Assembly: GCA_965242855.1 (NCBI GenBank)
Contig: OZ251509.1
Location: forward strand, 2,666,001-2,730,000
Direction: 5' to 3'
Source of the DNA: WTGU01 sp965242855
GTDB taxonomy: Bacteria > Pseudomonadota > Alphaproteobacteria > UBA828
Length of the DNA stretch: 64,000 nt
Each line of letters opens with the position of its first letter. Positions within the stretch are counted from its first letter, which is position 1. The notes under the pieces were generated by a model. The model saw only the letters and a program-made list of their open reading frames with translations. It made no database searches and was not told where the DNA came from. This document shows, in pieces, positions 42,361-51,260 of this stretch. The position numbers were made by a program, and so were the translations under genes.

Positions 42361-43395
42361 TCACGACGGCCCGCCGCCCAGGCGGTTGAAGACGGCAAGC
42401 GATTCCTCGATCCGCGCCCGCTCCAGGCCGCGCACGATGAACACCACGCGCGAGCGGCGGTCCGCGTCCGGCCAGGCGTCGAGATGGATCGGCGGATGGA
42501 CGACGTGCTGCACCCCGTTGATCACCACCGGCGTGTCGGCGCCCGCGACGTTCAACAGGCCCTTGACCCGGAGCACGTCCCCGCCGTGGGTGTGCAGAAG
42601 CAGGGTGAGCCAGATGCCGAAGGCGGTCCAGTCCACCGGCTCGTCGTGGGCCAGACAGAAGGAATGGATGCGCGCATCGTGCCGGTTGGCGTCATGCCGG
42701 TGCCCCGCCGCGGGCCGCGCGGCCTCCGCCTCGATCCAGCGCAGCACCTCGCGGCCCTTGGCGGCCGGGTCGTAGACGTCGGCGCGGAGCAAGGGTTCGG
42801 CTTCGGCACCGCCGTGGCCGGCCACGAGGATTTCGGCCGACGGGTTGAGCCGCGCGAGGCGCCCGCGCAACGCCCCCGCCTCCGCCGGCTCGGCGATGTC
42901 GGTCTTGGTCAGCACCAGGCGGTCGGCCACGGCCGCCTGCTTGACCGATTCCTCCTGGCGGTCGAGATGCGCCCGGCCGTTGACCGCATCGACGGTGGCG
43001 ACGACCGTGGCGAGCCGGTAATGGTGGCGCAGGGACACGTCGTTCATGAAGGTCGCCAGGATCGGCGCCGGGTCGGCCAAGCCGGTGGTTTCCACGATCA
43101 CGCGGCCGAACGGCGGCACGACGCCCCGCGCGCGCTTGTCGTGAATCTCGAGGACGGCCTGTTTCAGGTCGTCGCGAATCGTGCAGCACAGGCAGCCGCT
43201 GGAGAGAAGGACGGTGCTCTCGTCCACCGTCTCGACGAGTTGGTGATCGATGCCGACCTCGCCGAATTCGTTGACGAGGACGGCGGCGTCGCCCAGCGCG
43301 GGATGGCGCAGCAGGCGGTTGAGCAGCGTCGTCTTGCCGCTGCCCAGGAAGCCGGTCACGACGAGGACCGGGGTGAGCGCGGTATAGGCGCTCAT
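42361..43395 (-). CDS. COG0523 / CobW-type metal-chaperone GTPase
   Basis: G3E GTPase, 344 aa. Walker A is VVTGFLGSGKTTLLNRLL, the metal-binding CxCC motif is SSGCLCCTIRDDL, and the guanine motif is LVLTKTDIAEPAE. His-rich segments (HRHDANRHDARIH) lie in the middle. Family members load metals onto enzymes. Its ATG overlaps the fdhD stop by 4 bases, placing it in the molybdopterin-oxidoreductase operon. Confidence 0.88.
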   Translation of the reverse strand: MSAYTALTPVLVVTGFLGSGKTTLLNRLLRHPALGDAAVLVNEFGEVGIDHQLVETVDESTVLLSSGCLCCTIRDDLKQAVLEIHDKRARGVVPPFGRVIVETTGLADPAPILATFMNDVSLRHHYRLATVVATVDAVNGRAHLDRQEESVKQAAVADRLVLTKTDIAEPAEAGALRGRLARLNPSAEILVAGHGGAEAEPLLRADVYDPAAKGREVLRWIEAEAARPAAGHRHDANRHDARIHSFCLAHDEPVDWTAFGIWLTLLLHTHGGDVLRVKGLLNVAGADTPVVINGVQHVVHPPIHLDAWPDADRRSRVVFIVRGLERARIEESLAVFNRLGGGPS

Positions 43396-44303
43396 GGCGG
43401 CGGTTCCGGCTCCGCCGCGCCCGCTGCGCCCTCCGTTTCGCGGCTTCCCTTGCGCCGGTGCCGCCTAGCCTCCTCGGCGACCGCGGACGCATCCGCGTCG
43501 TACACGAGGCGCCCGGCCCCGGAAAGCGCCACGAAGCGCTTGCCGCGCGCGCGGCCGATCAGGGTGAGGCCGGCCCGCCGCGCCAGTTCGACGCCCCAGG
43601 CGGTGAAGCCCGAACGCGAGATCAGGATCGGGATCTCCATAGTCACCGTCTTGATGACCATCTCGCTCGTCAGGCGCCCGGTGGTGTACATGATCTTGCC
43701 GTGCCCGCCGATGCCGTGCCGGAACATGTATCCGGCGATCTTGTCGATCGCGTTGTGCCGCCCGACATCCTCCATGTAGATCAGCGGCCGGTCCTGCGCG
43801 CAGAGCACGCAGCCGTGGATGGCGCCGGCCGCCAGATAGAGGCTCGGCTGGCGGTTGATCGCCCGGCTCAGGGCGTAGAGCCACGACGTCCGGAGACGGG
43901 CGTCCCGATCCAGCACCACCGCGTCGAAGCGCTCCATCAGATCGCCGAAGACGGTGCCCTGGGCGCAGCCGGAGGTCAGGGTCTTCTTGCGCAGGGTCTC
44001 CTCGTAATCGGTCGCGCGCGTCGTGCGGACGACGACGGTCTCGACGTCCTCCTCGTAGTCGACGGCGGTCACCGCGTCGTCCCGGCGCAGCATGTTCTGG
44101 TTGCGCAGGTAGCCGAGGGCCAGATAGTCCGGGTGGTCGCGGATCGTCATCATGGTGACGATCTCCTGCCCGTTGAGGAAGAGCGTGAGCGGGCGCTCCT
44201 CGACGACGCGGGCGGCTATGGCCGCGCCGTCCTGGTCCACCCCTTCGAGCGCGCGCGTGAGCCGCGGGTCCTCCGGGTCCGGCTTGACGGCGAAGGTCCG
44301 CAT
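43392..44303 (-). CDS. fdhD: Formate dehydrogenase accessory sulfurtransferase FdhD
   Basis: Transfers sulfur from a desulfurase to the Mo-bisMGD cofactor of formate dehydrogenase. Seen in LTSGCAQGTVFGDLMERFD, with the active Cys present once instead of the CxxC of E. coli, and in IYMEDVGRHNAIDKIAGYMF, GKIMYTTGRLTSEMVIKT and SRSGFTAWGVELAR. 303 aa. It lies 13 bases after the oxidoreductase stop. Confidence 0.9.
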   Translation of the reverse strand: MRTFAVKPDPEDPRLTRALEGVDQDGAAIAARVVEERPLTLFLNGQEIVTMMTIRDHPDYLALGYLRNQNMLRRDDAVTAVDYEEDVETVVVRTTRATDYEETLRKKTLTSGCAQGTVFGDLMERFDAVVLDRDARLRTSWLYALSRAINRQPSLYLAAGAIHGCVLCAQDRPLIYMEDVGRHNAIDKIAGYMFRHGIGGHGKIMYTTGRLTSEMVIKTVTMEIPILISRSGFTAWGVELARRAGLTLIGRARGKRFVALSGAGRLVYDADASAVAEEARRHRRKGSRETEGAAGAAEPEPPP

Positions 44304-44316
44304 CGCGCAGCGCGCC

Positions 44317-46347
44317 TCAGCCGCCGGCGGCCTCGACCGCGACCTCGACGCCGTGCACGCAGCTGCTCTCGCCCATGTCCGACTTGCGCCCCGGGTTCAA
44401 GGCGTTGACGTTGGCCCGCGCGCCGCGCTCCCGGCGCGGCCAGCGGCCCTTGGGGGAGAGAGCGACGCCACGCGGAATCGAATCGGCGACGGCCAGCGCG
44501 AGCTCCAGGCTGCCGGTCTCGTTGGCGAGGCGCACCCGCTGCCCGGCCGCCAGGCCGCGCGCGGCGGCATCGTCGGGATGCAGGGTCACCGTCGCCGGGC
44601 CGAGCCGCTCCGCGATGCGCCCGTCGTTGGCGTAGGAATCGTTCATCAGCCACGGCGAGGCGGGGGAGAGCAGGCGCAGCCTTCCCGCCGCCGGCCGCGC
44701 GTCGGCCTCCGGTGCGGGCAGCCGCGGATGCCCGTCGGCCTCGGCGCGCGCAGAGGCGATCTCGATCTTGCCGCTGGGAGTCGGGAAGGCGAGATCGGCG
44801 AACTGGATCACCGGCTTCGGTGAAGGGAACACGGTGCCGGCCGCCTTGAACTCCGCGAACGAGCCGGCGATGCCGACCTGGCCCATGACCGCCTCCATGA
44901 TCGACTCGTCGCTCTCGAACAGCGCCGGCTCGGTGTAGCCCATGGCGCGGGCGAGGCGGCGGAAGATCTCCTGGTTGGGCAGCGAATCGCCGAGCGGTTC
45001 CTGGAGCTTGGCCTGGGCGGAGAAGGAGAGGTTGAAGTAGCCCGAGACGAGGTCGTCGAACTCGAGGAAGGACGCGGCGGGCAGGACGTAATCCGCGTAG
45101 TCGGCGGTGTCGGTCTGGAACAGGTCCACCACCACGGTGAAGAGGTCTTCGCGGGCGAGCGCCGCATGAAGCCGCGCCTGCTCGGGGCTGGAGGCGGCTG
45201 GATTGATGTTCCAGCAGAGGAAGGCGTGGACGTCCGCCGGGTCTTCCAGGCGCGCCGCCAGCTCCATCTGGCTGAAGCTCGGCGGGCTGCGGTTCAGCGC
45301 CGCGCCGCTCAGATAGTCGCCGTCGACTCCCTTCCGGCCGCTGCCGTTGAGGTAGAGCAGCCCGGCGCCGGGCTTGCCGAAATTGCCGGTGGCGGCCGGC
45401 AGCAGCGCGCAGGCGCGCACCACGTTGCCGCCGCGCTTCTGCCGTTGCAGCCCCTGGCCCAGCCAGAGCAGGGAGGGGCCGGCGCCGTAGAGGCGCGCCG
45501 CCTCCTCGATCAGGGGCGCCGGGACTCCCGTCCGCGCCGCGCCCCAGGCGGGGGTGCAGGGCGCGAGCGTCGGCTCCAGCGCGCGCCAGCCGACGGTGTG
45601 GGCGTCGAGGAACGGCCGGTCGATCAGCCCATCACGGGCCAACACGTGAAGCATGGCGAAGGCGAGGGCGGCGTCGCTGCCGGGGAAGGGCTGGAGGTGC
45701 AGGTCGGCCCGTTCGGCCGTGGGGTGGCGGACGGGGTCGACGACGACCACCGCGCCCGGCGCCTCCTTCAGCCAGTGCTTGTGCTGGTGCGGGGCCGAGG
45801 CGGAAGGGTTCGCGCCCCAGACCACGATGCAGCGCGCGTCCCCGGCGGTGCGCGGGTCGAACCCGATGACGGAACTGCCGATGACGTAATCGAGGGCGAC
45901 GTGGCCGGCCATGTTGCAGACGGTGTCCGGCTCGACCTCCCGCGCGCCGAGCCGCCCCAGGAAACGCAGCGGGAAGTTGCCGGCGATGAGGGAACAGGTG
46001 CCGGTGTAATGCGCGTGCACGATCTTCTCCGCGCCGGCGCCTCCGGCGATCGCTTCGAAGCGCGCCGCGACGGCCCCGATGGCCTCGTCCCAGGCGACCG
46101 GCGTGAAGCGTCCCTCGCCCTTGGCGCCGACGCGCTTCAGGGGGCGCAGGAGCCGCGCTTCCGGGTCGCGGAACACGCCGTTGTAGGCGAGCGCGCACTT
46201 GCCGCAGAGGGCGCCGCGGCTCACCGGGTGGTCCGGGTCGCCCAGCACGCGGGTGATCCTGCCGCCGCGCCTGATGGCGACGATGCCGCAGGCGTCGTAG
46301 CAATCGCGCGGGCAGGTGGTCTTGAGGACTTCCTTGTCGTCGGGCAT
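44317..46347 (-). CDS. Molybdopterin-dependent oxidoreductase (formate dehydrogenase-like)
   Basis: 676 aa, soluble, of the DMSO-reductase superfamily. The N-terminal [4Fe-4S] site is TTCPRDCYDACGIVAI with GALCGKCALAYN completing the four Cys. A candidate Mo-ligand Cys is in EPDTVCNMAGHVALDY. VVWGANPSASAPHQHKHWL and the C-terminal cofactor domain SPASPWLMNDSYAND plus LHPDDAAARGLAAGQRV follow. The start at 46347 has GGGAGGAG upstream; the longer frame to 46896 is not used. No signal peptide. The linked fdhD argues for formate oxidation or a related reaction; other substrates of this family are possible. Confidence 0.85.
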   Translation of the reverse strand: MPDDKEVLKTTCPRDCYDACGIVAIRRGGRITRVLGDPDHPVSRGALCGKCALAYNGVFRDPEARLLRPLKRVGAKGEGRFTPVAWDEAIGAVAARFEAIAGGAGAEKIVHAHYTGTCSLIAGNFPLRFLGRLGAREVEPDTVCNMAGHVALDYVIGSSVIGFDPRTAGDARCIVVWGANPSASAPHQHKHWLKEAPGAVVVVDPVRHPTAERADLHLQPFPGSDAALAFAMLHVLARDGLIDRPFLDAHTVGWRALEPTLAPCTPAWGAARTGVPAPLIEEAARLYGAGPSLLWLGQGLQRQKRGGNVVRACALLPAATGNFGKPGAGLLYLNGSGRKGVDGDYLSGAALNRSPPSFSQMELAARLEDPADVHAFLCWNINPAASSPEQARLHAALAREDLFTVVVDLFQTDTADYADYVLPAASFLEFDDLVSGYFNLSFSAQAKLQEPLGDSLPNQEIFRRLARAMGYTEPALFESDESIMEAVMGQVGIAGSFAEFKAAGTVFPSPKPVIQFADLAFPTPSGKIEIASARAEADGHPRLPAPEADARPAAGRLRLLSPASPWLMNDSYANDGRIAERLGPATVTLHPDDAAARGLAAGQRVRLANETGSLELALAVADSIPRGVALSPKGRWPRRERGARANVNALNPGRKSDMGESSCVHGVEVAVEAAGG

Positions 46348-46433
46348 GGCGCTCCTCCCGATCTCGCGGCCCATCCTACGGTGCCGGGCCCGGCGCCGGA
46401 ACCCCGGCCCGCGTTTCTCACACCATCCCCACT

Positions 46434-46454
46434 CCTCCCCCTGCCAGGGGGAGG
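46434..46454. repeat. Stem-loop repeat CCTCCCCC-TGCCA-GGGGGAGG
   Basis: Perfect 8-base stem with a 5-base loop. A related, less perfect stem-loop with arms CCTTTCCCC and GGGGGGAGG follows at 46468-46489. Such C/G-rich palindromes are frequent between genes in this bacterial class. Confidence 0.6.
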
Positions 46455-46589
46455 GGTTTAAGTGGGCCTTTCCCCTGGCAGGGGGGAGGGGACGGCGCAT
46501 TGGGTGGCTTTCATGGACAAGCGGGAGCCTCGATCCTCCACCGGTATGGGAAATGCGGGGCGGCGGGCGCCGTGGGGGTAGCCTTGCCA

Positions 46590-46601
46590 GGGGGGGGGGG
46601 G
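46590..46601 (+). repeat. Homopolymeric G12 tract upstream of the autotransporter
   Basis: Twelve G in a row, 41 bases before the ATG at 46643. The hexamer TTGCCA (46584-46589) lies immediately upstream and could be a -35 box, in which case the tract forms much of the spacer and its length would tune transcription. No convincing -10 box is seen. Confidence 0.8.
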
Positions 46602-46642
46602 TAACTTCGCCTTCCTTTCCCCGGCAGCTTCGGAGAAGCGCG

Positions 46643-49600
46643 ATGAATGCGGCCCCCGGTCGGATGGAGCCTGGATTCGGAACGGGCGCCGCCGCGCTCG
46701 CCCTGGGGCTCGCCCTCGCCCTCGGCGCGGGAGAGGCGGCGGCGCAGAACCTGTGCGCGGGCGACGTCGTGACCGGCCGCACGACGATCGTCGTATGCGA
46801 CCGCGGCGCCAGCGAGACGAGAGACGTCCACATCAACCTCCGCAATCCCGACATCGCGCTGACGGGCCACAACGAATCTCCCATCACCGCCGACACCTAC
46901 GGCATGGGGAGCGTCACCATCGAGGTGACGGGCGGCTCCCTGTCGTCCTCGGGCAACTGGGCGAAAGGCATCCGCAGCTGGAGCAGCGGCGGAAGCGGCG
47001 ACGTCGCCGTCACGGTGAAGGACGTCGACATCACGACGGCCAACGACAACGGCAACGCCGTATACGTCCGTCGCCAGGCCGGGACGGGCAACATCAGGAT
47101 CGACGTGTCGGGCGGCGTCCTCACGACGACGGGAGGAGGCGTCAGCCAGGGCATCACCGGCTGGGTGCAGGTCGCGGGCGACATCGATATCGACGCGAAG
47201 GACGTCGTCATGAGGACGGAGGGAGCCAACTCCCTCGGCATCTTCGGCTATCAACAGGGTCCGACGGGAGACGTCGACGTCGCCGTTCAGGGCGGCTCCA
47301 TCGAGACGAACGGCTTCCTCGCCCACGGCGTCTATAGCGGGAAAATCGGCGGGACCGGAAACGCTGGCTTGAGCGTGTCGGGCGCCGCCGTCACGACCAG
47401 GGGCCGATTCACCCGCGCCGTCAACGGCGTCTCATCGGGCGAGGGCGACGTCACGGTCGACGTATCGGGCGAAGCCGTCATCGTGGCGGAAGGCGAGGGC
47501 AGCGTCGGCGTCTATCTGCTTCACGCCGGCAACGGCTCCGTCCATGCGACGGTCGGCGCGGAGACGCGGACCGCGGCGCCCTTCGCCAACGGCGTCTACG
47601 GCCGGCTGATGCCCTCCGCGAACGCGGCGGGGCGCATCGTCATCGACGCGCGGGGCCGGATCGAGGCCCGGAACGCGGGCATTCTCGCCTGGGCCGAGCC
47701 CCGGAGCGGCTCCACCTTCGGAGAGGGAAACGAGGCCGCGGACGAGACGGCCGGAACCACGCCCATGATTCACGTCACCTCCAGCGGCGACGTCACGGTC
47801 GGCGAGGGCGTGATGGACGCTTATGTCCGCGCGGCGGTCGCGGGCGACGACGGGACGCTTCAGGCGGGCGAGCAGGCCGTTCTGAACGCGATCGAGGGAG
47901 ACGATTCGGACGCGCTGGACACGGCGCTGGGCGCGCTTCCCGATGATTACGACGACGCCTGGAAGGCGCGCATGCGGGCCTTCCGCGCCGCGCGCGGCGC
48001 GGAGCGGACGGATCACCATGGCTCCCAGGGAAACGCTCCGGGGGCCAACGCCAGACTGGCGGAGGAGGCGGCGGTCGAGATTCTGGACATCCCCCGGGCG
48101 GGTATCCGCGCCATGGCGCTCTCCCACACCGAGATAGCGGATTACGTCCGGCGCGGCGGCCTCGGCGGGTCGCTCTCGGACGACGAGCGGACGGTGCTGG
48201 CGGCCGTCCTGACGGGCGGCGACCTGGAGGCGGCGCTCGCCGCGCTTCCCGCCGCCTATACGGACAACTGGAAGGACGGCGTCCGGCTGCGCGCCATGAG
48301 CTACAACGCGGGCGACATCCAGGTGGACGTCACCGGCGGCACGATCACCTCCGAGGGCGACGGCGTTCATGCGCGCTACGTCGTCCCGCACGACCGAAAC
48401 GGCGCCATCGCGGTGAGCGTGGCCGAGGGAGCGAGCGTCGCCGGCGGACGCCACGGCATCTTCGTCGGCGGGGCGGGCCTGGACGACGACGGCCTGCGCG
48501 ACCAGACGGTGACGGTGAACGGCGCGGTCATGGGCGGGACCGGCGCGGGCGTCCACCTGGCCGGCGGCGGGACGGTGACCGTCGGCAGGACCGGGCGCGT
48601 CGGCGCAACCTCGGGCGACGCCGTCCGCTCCGACGGCGCGAGCGACCTGACGCTGAATGTGATGGCGGGCGGCATCGTCACCGGCGCGATCGGCAACGAG
48701 GCGGGGGATCTGTCGGTGACGGTGGCCGGCAAGGTGGAGAGCGACGACCTTCGCGCCCCGGCCGGCGGTGCGTTGACGCTGAACGTGATGGAAGGCGGCG
48801 CGGTCACGGGAACGGTCCACGATCCCGTCGGGCCGCTGACGGTGGCGGGCAGCATCGGACGGCTGCTCTACGGCAACGGCGGCACGGTGACGGTGGCCAG
48901 GACGGGGCGGCTCACGGGCATCGAAGGCGAGACCGAGGCGCTCCGCAGCGAGTCCGGAGACCTGGACGTGACCGTGGCCGGCTCGGTCGCCGGCGACCTT
49001 CGCGCCCCGAGCGGCGGCGCGTTGACGCTGAACGTGATGGAAGGCGGCGAGGTCACCGGCACCGTCCACGACCCGGCCGGGCCGCTGACGGTGGCGGGCA
49101 GCATCGGACGGCTGCTCTACGGCAACGGCGGCACGGTGACGGTGGCCAGGACGGGGCGGCTCACGGGCATCGAAGGCGAGACCGAGGCGCTCCGCAGCGA
49201 GTCCAGAGACCTGGACGTGACCGTAGCGGGGACGGTCGCCGGCGACATCCGCGCCCCGAGCGGCGGCGCGTTGACGCTGAATGTGATGGAAGGCGGCGCG
49301 GTCACGGGAACGGTCCACGACCCCGTCGGCCCGTTGACGGTGCGCGGCAGCATCGGACGGCTGCTCTACGGCAACGGCGGCACGGTGACGGTGGCCGCCA
49401 CCGGCAAGCTCACGGGTATCGAAGGCGAGGCACTCCGCAGCGCGGCCGGGGACCTGGACGTGACCGTGGCGGGAACGGTCACTGGCGATGTCATCGAGGA
49501 GGGCGACGGCGACCTGAGCGCGACGATCTCGGGCGCGGTCGAGGGCAACGTTTTCGGCCGCGGCGCAGGCGAACACACGGTCACGGTGGCTGCGGGCGGG

Positions 49601-51139
49601 ACGGTGACGGGCGTCATCCATCTGTCGGCCAGCACGGTGAGGGTGGACGGCGCGGCGGGGCGCGTGCAGTTCGACGAGGGCGGCACGGTGACGGTCGGCG
49701 GGGCCGGCCAGGTCACGGGCATCGAGGGGGTGGCGGTCCGGAACGCCGCCGGCGCTTTGAGCGTGACGGTAGCAACCGGCGGCAGGATCGAGGGGAACGT
49801 CATCGATCTTGGGGATCGTCCCGCAAGGATCACCGTGGAGGCCGGCAGCGCGGTCACGGGAACCATCGACGTGGCCGGCAAAGGCAGCGCGGTGACGGTG
49901 GACGGCACGGTCGGGCGCGTGCGGCTGGATGACGGCGGCATGGTGGCGATCGGCGAAGACGGCCGGGTCACGGACGAGGGCGAGGCCATCGCCAGCGCGC
50001 AAGGCGATTTGACGGTGGTGATCGACCGGGGAAGCGAGGAGACGCAGGCCGCCGCCCTTGTCCGGGGGGTCCGGGGCAAGATCGTCGAACGGGGCGGCGA
50101 CGGCGTACCGGCGATCCTGATCGGGGAAGAGGGCGAAGATGCCCGCCCCGTGGGCGCGCCGGGGACGGCGGCCTCGGCCCCGGACGGCGCCTACGACCTG
50201 GGCGTGGTGGCGGACGAAGATGGCGTCCGACTGAGGCCCGCCTACGCGCCGCGTGCGCGGGTTTACGAGGCGCTGCCGTCGGTCCTGTTGGGGCTGAACG
50301 GCCTGCCGTCGGCGGACGAGCGGTTGGCGGCGGCGCGCGGCCCGCGGGGGACATGGGGCCTCCTGGAAGTTGCCCGCGGCAGCCGGAAGGCGGCCGAGTC
50401 GGAGACGGGGGCCGGATACGACCATCGCCGGTACGGGGTCCGCGCGGGCGTGGAGCTTCCGGTGGGCGAAGACGGGTCGGCGCTGGGCTTCTCGCTGCAC
50501 CACCGCCGGGGGTCGGCCTCGGTGCCGCGCGGCGGCACGATCGAGGTGCAGGGCACCGGCATGGGGGTGTACGGGATGTGGCGCCGTGGGCGCCTTTATG
50601 TGGACGCGGAGGCGGCGGCGACGCGGTACGAAGCCGCGCTGGAGTCGGCGTCGCGCGGGCGCCTGGCCGAGGAGGTTTCGAGCATCGGCCATGCGTTGGG
50701 GCTGGAGGCCGGGCACCGGTTCGCGCTGCGCGTGCCCGGCGCGGGCGAGGTGACGGTGACGCCGCGTGCGCGTTTGGTGCGTTCGGCGGTATCGGCGCCG
50801 GATTTCACGGACTCGGTGGACGCGCGCGTGTCCCTGGACAAGAGCCGCCGCCTGACGGGGCGCGCCGGCGTGGCCGTCGAGAGCGCGACTCTCGGTGACG
50901 AGGGCCGTCTGTTCGGCTCGGTGGACGTTGAGCGGGCGTTCGAGAGGGAGACGCGCGTTTCGGTATCGGGGACGTCGCTGGCGTCGAAGGCGGAGGCGAC
51001 CCGCTATCTGATCGGGCTGGGCGGCGTCCGCGACTGGTCCGGCGGCCGGTACACGGTTTCGGGCAAGGTGGGCTACGCGGCGATCGGCGGGGGGAGCCGC
51101 GAATACGGCGGCGGCGTGAGCCTGACGGTGCGCTTCTGA
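46643..51139 (+). CDS. Type V autotransporter with repeat-rich passenger
   Basis: 1498 aa. A signal peptide precedes GAGEAAAQNLCAGD. The passenger is a beta-solenoid of short Gly/Thr/Val motifs (DVTVDVSG, GNAVYVRR). Residues about 392-552 are an unusual helical insertion with two related blocks, ALGALPDDYDDAWKARMRAF and ALAALPAAYTDNWKDGVRL. Residues about 708-934 hold nearly three copies of an 83-residue repeat. The C-terminal barrel (about 1220-1498) starts after ARVYEALPSVLLGLNGL and ends YGGGVSLTVRF with the terminal Phe. Secreted to the surface through its own barrel and BAM; probably an adhesin. Expression may be phase-variable through the G12 tract. Confidence 0.88.
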   Translation: MNAAPGRMEPGFGTGAAALALGLALALGAGEAAAQNLCAGDVVTGRTTIVVCDRGASETRDVHINLRNPDIALTGHNESPITADTYGMGSVTIEVTGGSLSSSGNWAKGIRSWSSGGSGDVAVTVKDVDITTANDNGNAVYVRRQAGTGNIRIDVSGGVLTTTGGGVSQGITGWVQVAGDIDIDAKDVVMRTEGANSLGIFGYQQGPTGDVDVAVQGGSIETNGFLAHGVYSGKIGGTGNAGLSVSGAAVTTRGRFTRAVNGVSSGEGDVTVDVSGEAVIVAEGEGSVGVYLLHAGNGSVHATVGAETRTAAPFANGVYGRLMPSANAAGRIVIDARGRIEARNAGILAWAEPRSGSTFGEGNEAADETAGTTPMIHVTSSGDVTVGEGVMDAYVRAAVAGDDGTLQAGEQAVLNAIEGDDSDALDTALGALPDDYDDAWKARMRAFRAARGAERTDHHGSQGNAPGANARLAEEAAVEILDIPRAGIRAMALSHTEIADYVRRGGLGGSLSDDERTVLAAVLTGGDLEAALAALPAAYTDNWKDGVRLRAMSYNAGDIQVDVTGGTITSEGDGVHARYVVPHDRNGAIAVSVAEGASVAGGRHGIFVGGAGLDDDGLRDQTVTVNGAVMGGTGAGVHLAGGGTVTVGRTGRVGATSGDAVRSDGASDLTLNVMAGGIVTGAIGNEAGDLSVTVAGKVESDDLRAPAGGALTLNVMEGGAVTGTVHDPVGPLTVAGSIGRLLYGNGGTVTVARTGRLTGIEGETEALRSESGDLDVTVAGSVAGDLRAPSGGALTLNVMEGGEVTGTVHDPAGPLTVAGSIGRLLYGNGGTVTVARTGRLTGIEGETEALRSESRDLDVTVAGTVAGDIRAPSGGALTLNVMEGGAVTGTVHDPVGPLTVRGSIGRLLYGNGGTVTVAATGKLTGIEGEALRSAAGDLDVTVAGTVTGDVIEEGDGDLSATISGAVEGNVFGRGAGEHTVTVAAGGTVTGVIHLSASTVRVDGAAGRVQFDEGGTVTVGGAGQVTGIEGVAVRNAAGALSVTVATGGRIEGNVIDLGDRPARITVEAGSAVTGTIDVAGKGSAVTVDGTVGRVRLDDGGMVAIGEDGRVTDEGEAIASAQGDLTVVIDRGSEETQAAALVRGVRGKIVERGGDGVPAILIGEEGEDARPVGAPGTAASAPDGAYDLGVVADEDGVRLRPAYAPRARVYEALPSVLLGLNGLPSADERLAAARGPRGTWGLLEVARGSRKAAESETGAGYDHRRYGVRAGVELPVGEDGSALGFSLHHRRGSASVPRGGTIEVQGTGMGVYGMWRRGRLYVDAEAAATRYEAALESASRGRLAEEVSSIGHALGLEAGHRFALRVPGAGEVTVTPRARLVRSAVSAPDFTDSVDARVSLDKSRRLTGRAGVAVESATLGDEGRLFGSVDVERAFERETRVSVSGTSLASKAEATRYLIGLGGVRDWSGGRYTVSGKVGYAAIGGGSREYGGGVSLTVRF
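48764..49012 (+). repeat. Autotransporter passenger repeat, copy 1 (249 bp)
   Basis: Begins GGCGGTGCGTTGACGCTGAA and codes for GGALTLNVMEGGAVTGTVHD ... LTGIEGETEALRSESGDLD ... DLRAPS, 83 residues. It is followed without gap by copy 2, which is nearly identical at DNA level. Confidence 0.85.
49013..49261 (+). repeat. Autotransporter passenger repeat, copy 2 (249 bp)
   Basis: Second copy, starting GGCGGCGCGTTGACGCTGAA. Differs from copy 1 by a few codons such as EVTGTVHDPAG for AVTGTVHDPVG and by RDLDVTVAG. Confidence 0.85.
49262..49445 (+). repeat. Autotransporter passenger repeat, copy 3 (partial)
   Basis: Third copy, conserved for about 150 bases through GSIGRLLYGNGGTVTV, after which it diverges (AATGKLTGIEGEALRSAAG). 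The decay toward the end suggests older flanks around a recent expansion. Confidence 0.75.
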
Positions 51140-51163
51140 CCCCCGCTTTCGCGGGAGCAGGCT
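51140..51163 (+). repeat. REP-type palindrome, copy 3
   Basis: CCCCCGCTTTCGCGGGAGCAGG, one base after the autotransporter stop. This subtype continues AGCAGGCT, unlike the AATGACG subtype at 3557. Its position could make it a transcription end or 3' stabiliser of the autotransporter message. Confidence 0.65.
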
Positions 51164-51260
51164 ACGCGGGCGCCCGCCCGGAGCGCGGGGCGAACGCCGG
51201 ACTCCGTTGGCAACGCCTCCCGGATAAGCGGAGCAGGAATTGCCGACCGGGGAGGACGCC

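Larger units (their letters stand above)
46348..46642. other. Divergent intergenic region with hairpins and a G12 tract
   Basis: About 295 bases between the oxidoreductase and the autotransporter. It contains two stem-loop repeats (46434-46454 and 46468-46489), then a long run of G (46590-46601) and the autotransporter ribosome site (GGAG at 46631). No gene seen. Confidence 0.7.

Noticed and set aside
46498..46535. Similarity of this segment to 60115-60150 (CATTGGxTGxCTTxCATGGA)
   Set aside because: The shared stretch is short and diverged; it may be a further REP-like family but two copies are too few to claim it.
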